Assembly (NCBI RefSeq): GCF_019104945.1
Contig: NZ_JAHRWW010000040.1
Span: forward strand, 1-39,510
Length of the DNA: 39,510 nucleotides
Direction: 5' to 3'
Source: Thermomonas sp.
Lineage (GTDB): Bacteria; Pseudomonadota; Gammaproteobacteria; Xanthomonadales; Xanthomonadaceae
Part shown: one piece after another, positions 8,028-15,959 of the stretch
Numbering within the stretch: the stretch's first letter is position 1
How the letters are laid out: every line of letters begins with the position of its first letter
The notes under the pieces: generated by a model
Told to the model about the DNA's origin: nothing
The model's database searches: none
The model's input: only the letters and a program-made list of their open reading frames with translations
Made by a program: the position numbers and the translations under genes

Positions 8028-9072
8028 CGCGCCAGCCTTTCTTTTCCATCGCCCACATCAGCAGCCACCAAAGCCCCACAAACATGGCCGCTACGAGAAG
8101 CGAAGCGAGTTTTTCATGCGTCGGCAACAGCTCAGCAAGCTGCGTATAGGCCGCGCCAAACACACCCCACTTTTCAAATACGCAAGCCACCAGCCAAGAG
8201 CCTGCATAGGCGGTAATCGCGTTGATCCCCATGCTGCGTCCAAACGGTGGCCACTGGCGCTGGTCGAACAACCAATGGCACAGCGCTAGCAGCAGCAGCG
8301 ACCAACCTGCGGCATACAGCACATACGACGATGTCCACAGATTTTTATTGATCGGCATGGCAAGCGACCACCCCCACCCTAATAACAACGCAGCCACGCC
8401 CAACATCAGCAGATGCGTCATTCCTCGTTCGCGCAGCCAGCCCCCAGCGCGGACACCTATGAGTGTTGTCGCAATCGCAGGTAGCGTACTGAGCAAGCCT
8501 TCTGGATCATGCCCCTTACCTGTTGCTGCATCGAACTGGTAGTTATGCACGCCCCACAGCCATGTATCGACGCGGCTGGCAAGATTATCCAATGGCGCGT
8601 AACCGCCACTTACCGCCAGCAGCGCCCAGTAACCCAAAAGTAAGCCCGCGATCACCGCCCACTGCGCGCGCGCGCCTAATGCCAGTGCGAGCGTTGCCGC
8701 AATGCCGTAGCAAATACCAATACGTTGTAAAACACCCCAGATGCGGAAATAATCTTTGTCGTAGCCCCACATCGCTACGGCATAGAGCAGCATTCCCACC
8801 ACCACCAAGCGCAGCGCGCGCGTCCACACCTTCAACAGTGATGCCCCCGGCCGCAGCCCCAAGGCAATCGACACGCCCACCACAAATAAGAAATTGGGAA
8901 AAATAAGATCGGTTGGGGTGAAGCCATTCCACTCGGAATGCTCAAGTGGCGCAAATACATGCGCCCAACTTCCGGGGTAATTCACCAGAAGCATCGCCGC
9001 CACCGCCCAGCCGCGCAGCACATCCACCGAAATGAAGCGTTTCGGCCGTAACTGCTCCCCCGTTATCCCCAT
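8017..9072 (-). CDS. NagX/HGSNAT-like (DUF5009, COG4299) membrane acyltransferase family protein
   Basis: A 351-residue polytopic membrane protein with about ten helices. It begins with the family signature: [14 protein letters not shown], then VNYPGSW, the H in PLEHSEWNG, and [15 protein letters not shown]. Human HGSNAT in this family acetylates glucosamine on heparan sulfate from cytosolic acetyl-CoA. The bacterial homolog NagX is linked to amino-sugar use, but its reaction is not settled. No N-acetylglucosamine genes are nearby, so the role here is open. It is the last gene of the minus-strand run, 20 nt after the VanZ-like gene, and its end overlaps cca on the other strand. Confidence 0.82.
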   Translation of the reverse strand: MGITGEQLRPKRFISVDVLRGWAVAAMLLVNYPGSWAHVFAPLEHSEWNGFTPTDLIFPNFLFVVGVSIALGLRPGASLLKVWTRALRLVVVGMLLYAVAMWGYDKDYFRIWGVLQRIGICYGIAATLALALGARAQWAVIAGLLLGYWALLAVSGGYAPLDNLASRVDTWLWGVHNYQFDAATGKGHDPEGLLSTLPAIATTLIGVRAGGWLRERGMTHLLMLGVAALLLGWGWSLAMPINKNLWTSSYVLYAAGWSLLLLALCHWLFDQRQWPPFGRSMGINAITAYAGSWLVACVFEKWGVFGAAYTQLAELLPTHEKLASLLVAAMFVGLWWLLMWAMEKKGWRVTI

Positions 9073-9092
9073 CTGTTTTCCCCTTTGTTAAA

Positions 9093-9506
9093 TCAAAGCC
9101 GTCGATCCAGCCAAAGCAAGATATCGCGCATCGGTGTGAATGCTGTGGCCAGCCCCAACAGCACACCAATGGTATTGGCCAGTGCGTCGGCACGGTCCAG
9201 CATCCGCCCTAGCGCCATCTTGGCCTGCAAAAACTCCAGACCAATCCCCATCAACACCAAGAGTACGGCCACGAAAGCCCATGACAAGCGCCGAACAAAC
9301 AGCTGTACGGCGCTGGCCGACAGCACGGCATACGCCAAGAAATGCTCGAGCTTGTCGTTGATCGGCACCGCAGGCAAATCTTTACCCGGCAGCAGAGACC
9401 CTGCCACCACAAGGGCGATCGTCAGCATCCACAACCCCATCCAGAGCATCGGATAGCGGAAGGGTTTTAGCGAGCGTCCGAAGCGCGGTGTTGTTCGCGC
9501 ACTCAC
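9093..9506 (-). CDS. VanZ-like family membrane protein
   Basis: A 137-residue protein with about four membrane helices. The conserved VanZ-like pattern is visible: NDKLEHFLAYAVLS, then GIGLEFLQ, then RMLDRADALANTIGVLLG. The family includes VanZ, which gives low-level teicoplanin resistance, but most members are uncharacterised and no antibiotic role should be read into it. The ATG overlaps the stop of the upstream methyltransferase gene by 4 nt (ATGA), indicating coupled translation. Confidence 0.85.
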   Translation of the reverse strand: MSARTTPRFGRSLKPFRYPMLWMGLWMLTIALVVAGSLLPGKDLPAVPINDKLEHFLAYAVLSASAVQLFVRRLSWAFVAVLLVLMGIGLEFLQAKMALGRMLDRADALANTIGVLLGLATAFTPMRDILLWLDRRL

Positions 9507-10690
9507 AAGCGGTGACTCAAATCACCCAGCAAAAATGCGGGGTCAAAATCTACACCACGATGAAAACCAATCGCTTGGAAGCGTTCACCCATTTCACTAG
9601 GCAGCGTGAGTGTTTTGGCTTGCTGACGTAAGCCATGCCGCGCCGCTTCATCGGCCGCCTGTGCCTCGGCCTCCTGCAGGTTTTCTTGCAGGCGATTGCC
9701 CAACAAGAAACTGGCTTGCGAACAATAGCCAGAAAATTCAAACCCAGCGCCCACACCTGCTTCCGCTAGCGCTGTGAAATCCACCGAGGCGGTGATGTCC
9801 TGTAGCCCTGGCCAAGCAAACACGTCGTTTGTGACATGGTGCTGACGAAACGCACGTAGCGTGCCGGTATGCCGTTCGGGTAGGTAGTACTCGCCGCGCG
9901 CATAACCATAATCTATGAGCAGTAGCGCGCCAGCCTGCAAACCACCCATCACCGCCTGTACCCAGTACGGAAGCTGCGCCAACACTTCGCTGCGATAGCC
10001 TTCTGGCAACGGTTCCGACAGGCGCTGCTGCACATTGCGCACTGCTGCCTGCAGCATGGCATCGGCCGGTTTTTCAAGCACGACAAATCGCCCTTCACCA
10101 TCCAAGCCAACATGTTCTTCCCACACTTCATCATCTTGAATGACAAAGCGCGGCGTGGGCAGTGCGTCGATCACTTCATTGGCAAACAGCACACCGCGCC
10201 AAGGCGTTTGGATCGGGCCATCCAGCCATTCCACACGAGCAAACACCTCTGCGGGTAGCTGCGCCTGCAGGCGTTCGCGCTGGCGCTGGCGCAAATCCGC
10301 ACTGGGTTCAAGCAGAGCATAGCGCGCGGGCAGTATGCCGCGCTGCTGCAAGGTAAGCAGGCAGGCTTCGGCAAACGCACCGCTGCCGCCGCCCAGCTCG
10401 ACAAACACGGCCTCGTCCCCCAACTGACGCAGTACCGGCGCAAGTGCATCGGCCACGCAGGCTGAAAATAGCGGCGAGCGCTCGGGTGCGGTGGTGAAGT
10501 CACCACCTGCACCAAACTTATGCGCACCCGCACTGTAATAGCCTAAGCCGGGTGCATACAGCACCAGCTCCATATACTTCCAGAATGGGATGCTGCCGCC
10601 AGCGGCAATGATCTGCTCTTGAATCAGCTCACGCATATGCGCGCTATGCGCCTGCGCATCGGCACTCGGCATTGGTAGAGTTGTACTCAT
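9503..10690 (-). CDS. SAM-dependent methyltransferase, MidA/NDUFAF7 family (PF02636)
   Basis: A 395-residue protein of the family that includes mitochondrial NDUFAF7/MidA, an arginine methyltransferase acting on a complex I subunit. The SAM-binding loop VFVELGGGSGAFAEACL lies near residues 98-115. The N-terminal IPFWKYMELVLYAPGLGYYSAG and the FANEVIDALPTPRF and DYGYARGEYY motifs are diagnostic. The bacterial function is unknown; a target in respiratory complex I is conceivable, but no nuo gene is present here. Its ATG overlaps the PTPS-like stop by 4 nt, and its own stop overlaps the next start. Confidence 0.85.
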   Translation of the reverse strand: MSTTLPMPSADAQAHSAHMRELIQEQIIAAGGSIPFWKYMELVLYAPGLGYYSAGAHKFGAGGDFTTAPERSPLFSACVADALAPVLRQLGDEAVFVELGGGSGAFAEACLLTLQQRGILPARYALLEPSADLRQRQRERLQAQLPAEVFARVEWLDGPIQTPWRGVLFANEVIDALPTPRFVIQDDEVWEEHVGLDGEGRFVVLEKPADAMLQAAVRNVQQRLSEPLPEGYRSEVLAQLPYWVQAVMGGLQAGALLLIDYGYARGEYYLPERHTGTLRAFRQHHVTNDVFAWPGLQDITASVDFTALAEAGVGAGFEFSGYCSQASFLLGNRLQENLQEAEAQAADEAARHGLRQQAKTLTLPSEMGERFQAIGFHRGVDFDPAFLLGDLSHRL

Positions 10691-11181
10691 CGAGAAAACC
10701 TCGCGCTGCGTCCGGCACTTTGCCCCGGGCCGGATAGAACGCGCACTTCGATCGCATCGATTGCGTGCGCGCGCAGCGCTTCAGGGTCTTCGCTCAAACG
10801 CACTAAAAACCACGCGGCAAATTCTTCTAGGGTCGCGTTGGCAATGGGTAGCAGTTTCACGTCGTGTTTCAAAAAAGGAATACGTTGCCCGTTAAACACA
10901 GCAATGATCTGTTCGCCTGCGTCTTCAATCTGTAGATGCGGCGACTGCGTAGGCAGGATCATCCACTCGTTGAGTTCGCGGCACAGCGCTACGACGCGAT
11001 CTTTGTAGATGCCATAGTCAAAGCACAGTCCATTACCCAGCATATGCGCATGGAGATCCACTTCCACGATGAAGTTATGCCCATGCAGGCGCTCGCGCTC
11101 TGTCGCGGAAAAAATTGTGAAATGCGCCGCGGAGAACTTCATGTTCTGCTTGGCCAAGCGAATGGTCACCACATCATTCAT
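10687..11181 (-). CDS. PTPS/QueD-family protein with altered active site
   Basis: A 164-residue member of the 6-pyruvoyl/6-carboxy-tetrahydropterin synthase family (COG0720). The zinc-binding histidines are present: H20 in FSAAH and H33/H35 in LHGHN. The usual catalytic Cys four residues before LHGH is R29. The family Asp-His dyad (LDH) reads LNE at residues 70-72. A Glu (E30) stands in an E-x-LHGHN pattern resembling that described for PTPS-III enzymes, which cleave dihydroneopterin to the 6-hydroxymethyl product. The loop ATLEEFA keeps the pterin-anchoring Glu. It overlaps the SDR gene by 4 nt and sits two genes after folB, so a pterin role is likely. It is probably not a normal queuosine QueD. 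Most databases would label it 6-carboxytetrahydropterin synthase by homology. Confidence 0.8.
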   Translation of the reverse strand: MNDVVTIRLAKQNMKFSAAHFTIFSATERERLHGHNFIVEVDLHAHMLGNGLCFDYGIYKDRVVALCRELNEWMILPTQSPHLQIEDAGEQIIAVFNGQRIPFLKHDVKLLPIANATLEEFAAWFLVRLSEDPEALRAHAIDAIEVRVLSGPGQSAGRSARFSR

Positions 11182-11882
11182 TGAAAATCGGCCTCACCAA
11201 TATCGCCTTTCTGTGGCCTTAGAACGATGTCTTCAACAACGCTACGCGACGATAAATTCCACGCCATCCATGCCGCTTCTGCCACATCTTCAGCAGGCAT
11301 GAACCGCTCTACCGGCAGGTTCACACCGGCCCACGAATCAGTATGGGTCGCGCCCGGAATCAACGCCACCACGCGCACACCATGCGGCTTCATTTCTTCA
11401 CGCAAATTACGCGTCATACCGTACAGTGCGTGCTTGGCGATACTGTAAGAACCGCCATTAGGATAGGCAGCAACCGAGGCCGTGCTGCAGATATTGAGCA
11501 CCATGCCGCTACGCCGTTCGATCATGTGGGGCAGCAGCCGTTTTGTCAGCCGATAGGCACCAAACAAATTGGCCTGCAGCATCTCTAAGAGCACCCCATC
11601 GTCTTCTTCGGCAATGCTGCCAGGGCGAAACGCCCCTGCATTATTCACCAGCAAATCTACCCCGCCGTACTGCGCGCGCACACGCTGCGCTAACGCATCC
11701 ACCGCCACATCATCGCGCATATCACACGCCACACAGACCACCTGCGGCAAAGCGTTTTGCAGCGCATCTAACCCCTGCTGCCCGCGCGCGCAAGCAATCA
11801 CGGTATGCCCGGCCTGAGCAAAGCGGGTGACGATCGCGCGACCAATTCCACGCGATGCGCCAGTCACCAGCACCACACTCAT
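11178..11882 (-). CDS. Short-chain dehydrogenase/reductase (SDR)
   Basis: A 234-residue classical SDR. It has TGASRGIG near residue 7 for cofactor binding, NNAG near 85, a catalytic Ser in NICSTAS and the YxxxK pair in SYSIAKHA. The C-terminal VVEDIVLRPQKGDI segment marks a subgroup of uncharacterised SDRs. It is wedged, with 4-nt overlaps on both sides, between folB and a PTPS-like gene. A pteridine reductase or sepiapterin-reductase-like role (compare E. coli FolM, which reduces dihydromonapterin) is a reasonable inference. Substrate cannot be read from the sequence. Confidence 0.85.
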   Translation of the reverse strand: MSVVLVTGASRGIGRAIVTRFAQAGHTVIACARGQQGLDALQNALPQVVCVACDMRDDVAVDALAQRVRAQYGGVDLLVNNAGAFRPGSIAEEDDGVLLEMLQANLFGAYRLTKRLLPHMIERRSGMVLNICSTASVAAYPNGGSYSIAKHALYGMTRNLREEMKPHGVRVVALIPGATHTDSWAGVNLPVERFMPAEDVAEAAWMAWNLSSRSVVEDIVLRPQKGDIGEADFQ

Positions 11883-12241
11883 GTGGAAAAACTCCCGCGC
11901 ACAATTTCAACACCCACCGCACTGGCGGATTTCATGGCCTCCGGCTTGGAGAGTTTCAAGCGCACACCTTTAGCACCAAACTCTTCCAGAATCAGCGATG
12001 CACAGGCTTCCGCCAGTGTTTCCACCAACATAAAGCTGGTTTGCGCTGCATAGTCGGCCAACCGATTGGCAATGGCTTCGTAATCGAGCGCGTCGGCCAA
12101 GGTGTCGCTTACCGCGGCCACCTTGGTATCAAAACGCATCTGAATATCCAGCAGCAGTGGCTGGGGGGCATGGCGCTCGCGGTCGTGCACCCCAATCAGG
12201 GCATCGATGCGCAGGCCTTCAATGAATATGATGTCGGACAT
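11879..12241 (-). CDS. folB: Dihydroneopterin aldolase
   Basis: A 120-residue protein matching FolB in length and pattern: FIEGLRIDALIGVHDRER at the start, with the substrate-binding Glu; SDTLADALDY with the conserved Tyr; the VETLAE segment; and KLSKPEA with the catalytic Lys. It converts 7,8-dihydroneopterin to 6-hydroxymethyl-7,8-dihydropterin and glycolaldehyde in folate synthesis. Some relatives also epimerise (FolX), so monapterin production cannot be excluded. It is the first of several tightly overlapping genes and lies 4 nt after the mechanosensitive-channel gene. Confidence 0.92.
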   Translation of the reverse strand: MSDIIFIEGLRIDALIGVHDRERHAPQPLLLDIQMRFDTKVAAVSDTLADALDYEAIANRLADYAAQTSFMLVETLAEACASLILEEFGAKGVRLKLSKPEAMKSASAVGVEIVRGSFST

Positions 12242-12245
12242 AGGC

Positions 12246-13517
12246 TTAGGATACCGGTGAAGTTTGGCTTTCGTGTCCGTTACTCAGCACCACGGTAACG
12301 GGGCCGTCGCTAGAGGACTGAAAGACGTTGAGCCCGAACTCGGGCAGGATGGCGAGTAGGTGGTCAAAAATATCCGCTTGAATACCTTCATACACAGCCC
12401 AGCGCGTGTCGTTGCTGAAGCAATAAATCTCAAGTGGAATGCCAGTTTGATCCGGTTGCAGCTGTCGCACCATTAGGCTCATGCCTTGATGGATCCCTGC
12501 ATGCGCGCGCAAATAGCGCTCGATATAGGCGCGGAAGGTGCCCAAATTGGTAAGCCGCCGCTGGTTGAGCGGCTCATCTCCGGGCGCACCTAGGTGTGTA
12601 TTCCACTGCTGTATGGCCTGCGTTTTATCGTCCAGATAATCACCCAGCAGCAAGAACCGGTGCAGCCTCTGGCGCTCCGCCTCATCTAAAAAGCGCACGC
12701 TTTTTTGATCGATATAAAGCGAGCGTTTAATCCGCCGCCCACCCGCCTCGCTCATTCCGCGCCAGTTTTTGAACGACTCGCTAATGAGTTTTTTGGTGGG
12801 AATGGTGGTGATGCTCTTATCCCAGTTCTGCACAGTCACGGTATGCAGGGCGATATCGATCACGTCGCCATCGGCGTTTTGGCCGGGCATTTCGATCCAA
12901 TCGCCCACCCGCACGCGGCCATCGCTGCCAATCTGCACGCTGGCCACAAACGACAAAATCGTGTCTTGAAAAATCAGCATGGTGACGGCCGTCATCGCGC
13001 CTAGACCGGTCAACACATGCACGAACTTGGCCCCCACCAACGTGGCAAAAATGGACAGCCCCGCCACGATGAAGGTCAAAATTTTAGCGACCTGCAGATA
13101 GCCTTTGATCGGTTTTTCACGCGACTGCGGACGCCGGTCGTATTCGTGGCTAATCATGTCCAGCGCGCGTGCCACAGAGAGTGCGATGGTGAGCACCACA
13201 AAGGCCTGACACAGTGCGCGCAGCACAGTGACAACGGCCGCAGGAAGGTCGGGCACGATCTCCAACCCGGCGTACAACACCAGCGCCGGAACCGCATTGG
13301 CCAAGCGCGGGATAACGCTAAGCCGCATCTCGGCATCGGACTCGGCACCGCGATACACCGTGGCGCGCAGCAGTCGCCGAATGGCCTGCAGAAGTACGTG
13401 CTTGGTTAACCAGTTGGCGATCCACGCCACCAGCAGCAGCGTGCCGAGTGCCAGCACGTCCCAGGCCCAAGGATATGGTTGCAACAGCGCCTGCAGGCGC
13501 GTGATTTCAGTCATCAT
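12246..13517 (-). CDS. MscS-family mechanosensitive channel (YbdG-like)
   Basis: A 423-residue inner-membrane channel. About five N-terminal helices are followed by the pore-lining MscS helix region (ATLVGAKFVHVLTGLGAMTAVTMLIFQDT) and the beta domain with VRVGDWIEMPGQNADGDVIDIALHTVTVQNWD. IPTKKLISESFKNWRGMSEAGGRRIKRSL is characteristic of the YbdG-like branch, as is the C-terminal extension. It would open on membrane tension during osmotic downshock, or act in adaptation to osmotic stress. It lies 33 nt after tsaD and 4 nt before folB, so it is cotranscribed with housekeeping genes rather than with osmotic genes. Confidence 0.88.
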   Translation of the reverse strand: MMTEITRLQALLQPYPWAWDVLALGTLLLVAWIANWLTKHVLLQAIRRLLRATVYRGAESDAEMRLSVIPRLANAVPALVLYAGLEIVPDLPAAVVTVLRALCQAFVVLTIALSVARALDMISHEYDRRPQSREKPIKGYLQVAKILTFIVAGLSIFATLVGAKFVHVLTGLGAMTAVTMLIFQDTILSFVASVQIGSDGRVRVGDWIEMPGQNADGDVIDIALHTVTVQNWDKSITTIPTKKLISESFKNWRGMSEAGGRRIKRSLYIDQKSVRFLDEAERQRLHRFLLLGDYLDDKTQAIQQWNTHLGAPGDEPLNQRRLTNLGTFRAYIERYLRAHAGIHQGMSLMVRQLQPDQTGIPLEIYCFSNDTRWAVYEGIQADIFDHLLAILPEFGLNVFQSSSDGPVTVVLSNGHESQTSPVS

Positions 13518-13550
13518 CCTGCAAGGATACCGGAGCCTACTGCTTTCAGC

Positions 13551-14576
13551 TTATAGCGCCTGTAGCGTGGCCATATCCCAGCGCGGTGTGGCGCGAATAG
13601 CTAAATCGTCGTGCTGCCCCGCCGCCAGCCGTAGTGCCCCTGCAAACGCGATCATTGCGCCGTTATCGGTGCACAGCGAGGGGCGCGGGAAGCAGGCGCG
13701 GCCACCGCGCTTTTCGCACATCTCCACCAGCTTGGCGCGTAGGCGCTTATTCGCCCCTACGCCACCCGCCACGATCAGCGTATCGCAGCCCGCCGCATCC
13801 AGCGCGCGGCCGCATTTAATCGCCAGCGTATCCACCACTGCATCTTCAAACCCGCGCGCAATATCCATTTTGGTTTGCTCGCTCTGATCGCTATCGCGCC
13901 ACGCAAGAAGCACCTGCGTTTTCAGGCCGCTAAAAGAAAAATCCAGCCCCGGCCGGTCGGTCATTGGGCGTGAAAATTTATACACCCCCGGCACCCCGGT
14001 TTCCGCCAATTTGGCCAACTGCGGGCCGCCCGGATACGGCAACCCCATGAGCTTTGCCGTTTTATCGAACGCCTCACCCGCGGCGTCATCGAGTGTTTCG
14101 CCCAGCAGCCGATAGCGGCCAATCGCGTCCACCGCCACCAGCTGGGTATGCCCACCGGACACCAAGAGCGCCACAAATGGCGGCTCTGGCGCGTTGTCTT
14201 CCATCAGCGGGGCCAGCAGATGCCCTTCCATGTGATGCACCCCAATGGCAGGCACATCCAGCCCCCACGCCAGCGCGCGCGCCACACCCGCGCCCACCAG
14301 CAGCGCCCCTACCAAGCCCGGCCCAGCGGTATAGGCCACGCCCTCAATATCCGACAGGCGCAGCCCCGCCTCGTCCAAGGTTTGCCGGATCAGAGGCAGT
14401 AATTTGCGCACATGGTCGCGGCTGGCAAGCTCCGGCACCACCCCACCATATTCGGCGTGCAGCGCAATTTGGCTATACACGGCGTGGGCCAGTAGCCCCG
14501 CCGCACCTGAGCTTGCGGTGTCGTACACGGCCACGCCGGTTTCATCGCAAGAAGACTCGATTCCAAGAACTTTCAT
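13551..14576 (-). CDS. tsaD: tRNA N6-adenosine threonylcarbamoyltransferase
   Basis: A 341-residue Kae1/Gcp/TsaD ATPase. It transfers the threonylcarbamoyl group to A37 of ANN-decoding tRNAs (t6A), working with TsaB and TsaE. Visible motifs are [10 protein letters not shown] at the N terminus, the metal-binding HHMEGH near residue 115, [13 protein letters not shown], and [14 protein letters not shown] near the C terminus. It is divergent from rpsU, a common pairing in beta- and gammaproteobacteria. The gene order tsaD-mscS-folB lacks plsY, which often sits between tsaD and folB. Confidence 0.96.
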   Translation of the reverse strand: MKVLGIESSCDETGVAVYDTASSGAAGLLAHAVYSQIALHAEYGGVVPELASRDHVRKLLPLIRQTLDEAGLRLSDIEGVAYTAGPGLVGALLVGAGVARALAWGLDVPAIGVHHMEGHLLAPLMEDNAPEPPFVALLVSGGHTQLVAVDAIGRYRLLGETLDDAAGEAFDKTAKLMGLPYPGGPQLAKLAETGVPGVYKFSRPMTDRPGLDFSFSGLKTQVLLAWRDSDQSEQTKMDIARGFEDAVVDTLAIKCGRALDAAGCDTLIVAGGVGANKRLRAKLVEMCEKRGGRACFPRPSLCTDNGAMIAFAGALRLAAGQHDDLAIRATPRWDMATLQAL

Positions 14577-14585
14577 CCCCCTATC

Positions 14586-14615
14586 TTGCGCCTAAAGATG
14601 AAATCCTGCTATCAT
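14586..14615 (+). promoter_or_regulatory. rpsU promoter
   Basis: TTGCGC (14586-14591) and TATCAT (14610-14615) with an 18-nt spacer lie about 50 nt upstream of the rpsU ATG. A small leader hairpin follows, GCCCA (14625-14629) with TGGGC (14636-14640). Confidence 0.55.
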
Positions 14616-14665
14616 GCGCGGCTCGCCCACTTGCTTGGGCTATTCCCACGCATCGAGACAACACA

Positions 14666-14881
14666 ATGCCAAGCGTTAAAGTCCGCGAAAACGAACCTTT
14701 TGAATTTGCTCTGCGTCGCTTCAAGCGCACCTGCGAAAAGGCCGGTGTGCTGGCTGAAACCCGCAAGCGCGAGTTTTACGAAAAGCCCACCCAAGAGCGC
14801 AAGCGCAAAGCCGCTGCCGCTGTAAAGCGTCAGGCGCGCCGCACTTCGCGCGACGTCACCAAGCGCCGCCGCATGTACTGA
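14666..14881 (+). CDS. rpsU: 30S ribosomal protein S21 (bS21)
   Basis: A 71-residue, very basic protein with the full bS21 sequence pattern ([20 protein letters not shown] at the start and a TKRRRMY-type end). It sits on the 30S platform and helps initiation. The open frame runs far upstream, but the ATG at 14666 gives the exact family length. It opens the macromolecular synthesis operon (rpsU, dnaG and, classically, rpoD). A terminator-like hairpin follows it, allowing excess S21 over primase. Confidence 0.97.
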   Translation: MPSVKVRENEPFEFALRRFKRTCEKAGVLAETRKREFYEKPTQERKRKAAAAVKRQARRTSRDVTKRRRMY

Positions 14882-14904
14882 GCGCGGCTTTTGGTCGCTG
14901 CGAG

Positions 14905-14935
14905 AGCCGGCACGCGCAAGCGTGGCCGGCTTTTT
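14905..14935 (+). terminator. Terminator/attenuator between rpsU and yqeY
   Basis: AGCCGGC-ACGC, a GCAA tetraloop, GCGT and GCCGGCT form a strong hairpin with one bulged G, followed by five T. It lies between rpsU and the next gene of the operon, so it probably attenuates read-through. Confidence 0.8.
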
Positions 14936-14964
14936 GCGTTTCAACTTAACAGGAATTCTACACA

Positions 14965-15408
14965 ATGAGCCTCAAGCAACAGCTCACCGATGACATGAAA
15001 ACCGCCATGAAGGCGGGCGAAAAAGACCGCCTTGGCACCATTCGCCTCATCAATGCGGCGATCAAGCAAAAAGAAGTGGATGAACGCGTCGAAATGACCG
15101 ACCCGCTGGTGCTGGCCGTGCTCGAAAAAATGGTCAAGCAGCGCAAAGACTCGATTACCCAATACGAAGCCGCCGCGCGCGAAGACCTCGCCGCCATTGA
15201 ACGCGCCGAGCTGGTGATTATTGAAGCCTATCTGCCCGCCAAAATGGGCGAAGCTGAGATTGTGGCCGAAATCGACAAAGCCATTGCCGTCACCGGCGCG
15301 GCCTCTGCTGCAGATATGGGTAAGCTGATGGGTGTACTTAAGCCCACACTGGCAGGCAAGGCCGATATGGGGCTAGTCTCCAAGCTTGTGAAACAAAAGC
15401 TCGGCTAA
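14965..15408 (+). CDS. yqeY: GatB/YqeY domain-containing protein
   Basis: A 147-residue protein of the YqeY family, related to the C-terminal tail domain of GatB, the tRNA-dependent amidotransferase subunit. Typical features are MSLKQQLTDDMKTAMKAGEKDRLGTIRLI at the start, RKDSITQYEAAAREDLA, EAYLPAKM and GKLMGVLKPTLAGKADMGLVS near the end. The function of the free-standing protein is unproven; tRNA binding is assumed from homology. It usually lies between rpsU and dnaG, as here. Confidence 0.92.
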   Translation: MSLKQQLTDDMKTAMKAGEKDRLGTIRLINAAIKQKEVDERVEMTDPLVLAVLEKMVKQRKDSITQYEAAAREDLAAIERAELVIIEAYLPAKMGEAEIVAEIDKAIAVTGAASAADMGKLMGVLKPTLAGKADMGLVSKLVKQKLG

Positions 15409-15428
15409 TTTTGAACGCAAGAGGTTTC

Positions 15429-15932
15429 ATGACCACCGCATCGCCCGCTCTCTTTATTCGCCCGGCCACCGTCGATGACGTGCCACTGATCCGCCAGCTC
15501 ATCACCGAGCTGGCCGACTACGAGCGCCTCAGCCACGCCGCCGTGGCCACCGATGAGGACCTGCGCACACAGCTCTTCGGGCCGCAGCCTGCGGCCGAAG
15601 TGTTGATTGGTGAAGTGGATGGAACCCCGGCGGGCTTTGCCCTGTTCTTCCATAATTTCAGCACCTTTCTTGGTAAACGCGGGCTGTATCTGGAAGACTT
15701 ATTCGTGCGCACCGCATTTCGCGGATCAGGGCTAGGTAAGCACCTGATGGCGGCGCTCGCGCGTATTGCCGTAGCACGCGACTGCGGCCGTTTCGAGTGG
15801 AGCGTACTGGACTGGAACGCCCCCGCAATCACCTTCTACCGCAAAATTGGCGCTGTCGGCATGGACGAATGGACGGTGCAGCGCCTAGAAGGCGACGCCC
15901 TGCACGCGCTGGCGGCGCACGAAGTGCTGTGA
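15429..15932 (+). CDS. GNAT N-acetyltransferase, diamine (spermidine/spermine) acetyltransferase-like
   Basis: A 167-residue GNAT enzyme. The pattern IRPATVDDVPLIRQLITELADYERL, the FHNFSTFLGKRGLYLEDLFV segment, RGSGLGKHL (acetyl-CoA pyrophosphate loop) and WSVLDWNAPAITFYRKIGA closely resembles the SSAT (SAT1/SAT2) branch that acetylates polyamines or related amines. Substrate here is inferred. ATG 15429 is preferred over the upstream TTG at 15411 because AAGAGG lies just before it. Together with yqeY it is inserted between rpsU and dnaG, which in many relatives has only yqeY. Confidence 0.85.
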   Translation: MTTASPALFIRPATVDDVPLIRQLITELADYERLSHAAVATDEDLRTQLFGPQPAAEVLIGEVDGTPAGFALFFHNFSTFLGKRGLYLEDLFVRTAFRGSGLGKHLMAALARIAVARDCGRFEWSVLDWNAPAITFYRKIGAVGMDEWTVQRLEGDALHALAAHEVL

Positions 15933-15959
15933 GTTCACAGCGCATGGCACAGTAGCGTC

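Noticed and set aside
9093-9506. VanZ-like gene as a glycopeptide resistance determinant
   Set aside because: No other van genes are present, the host is Gram-negative, and VanZ-like proteins are widespread with unknown roles.
14054-14665. Long in-frame extension upstream of rpsU
   Set aside because: Its Pro/Arg-rich sequence overlaps tsaD on the other strand, and bS21 has a fixed length of about 71 residues starting at 14666.
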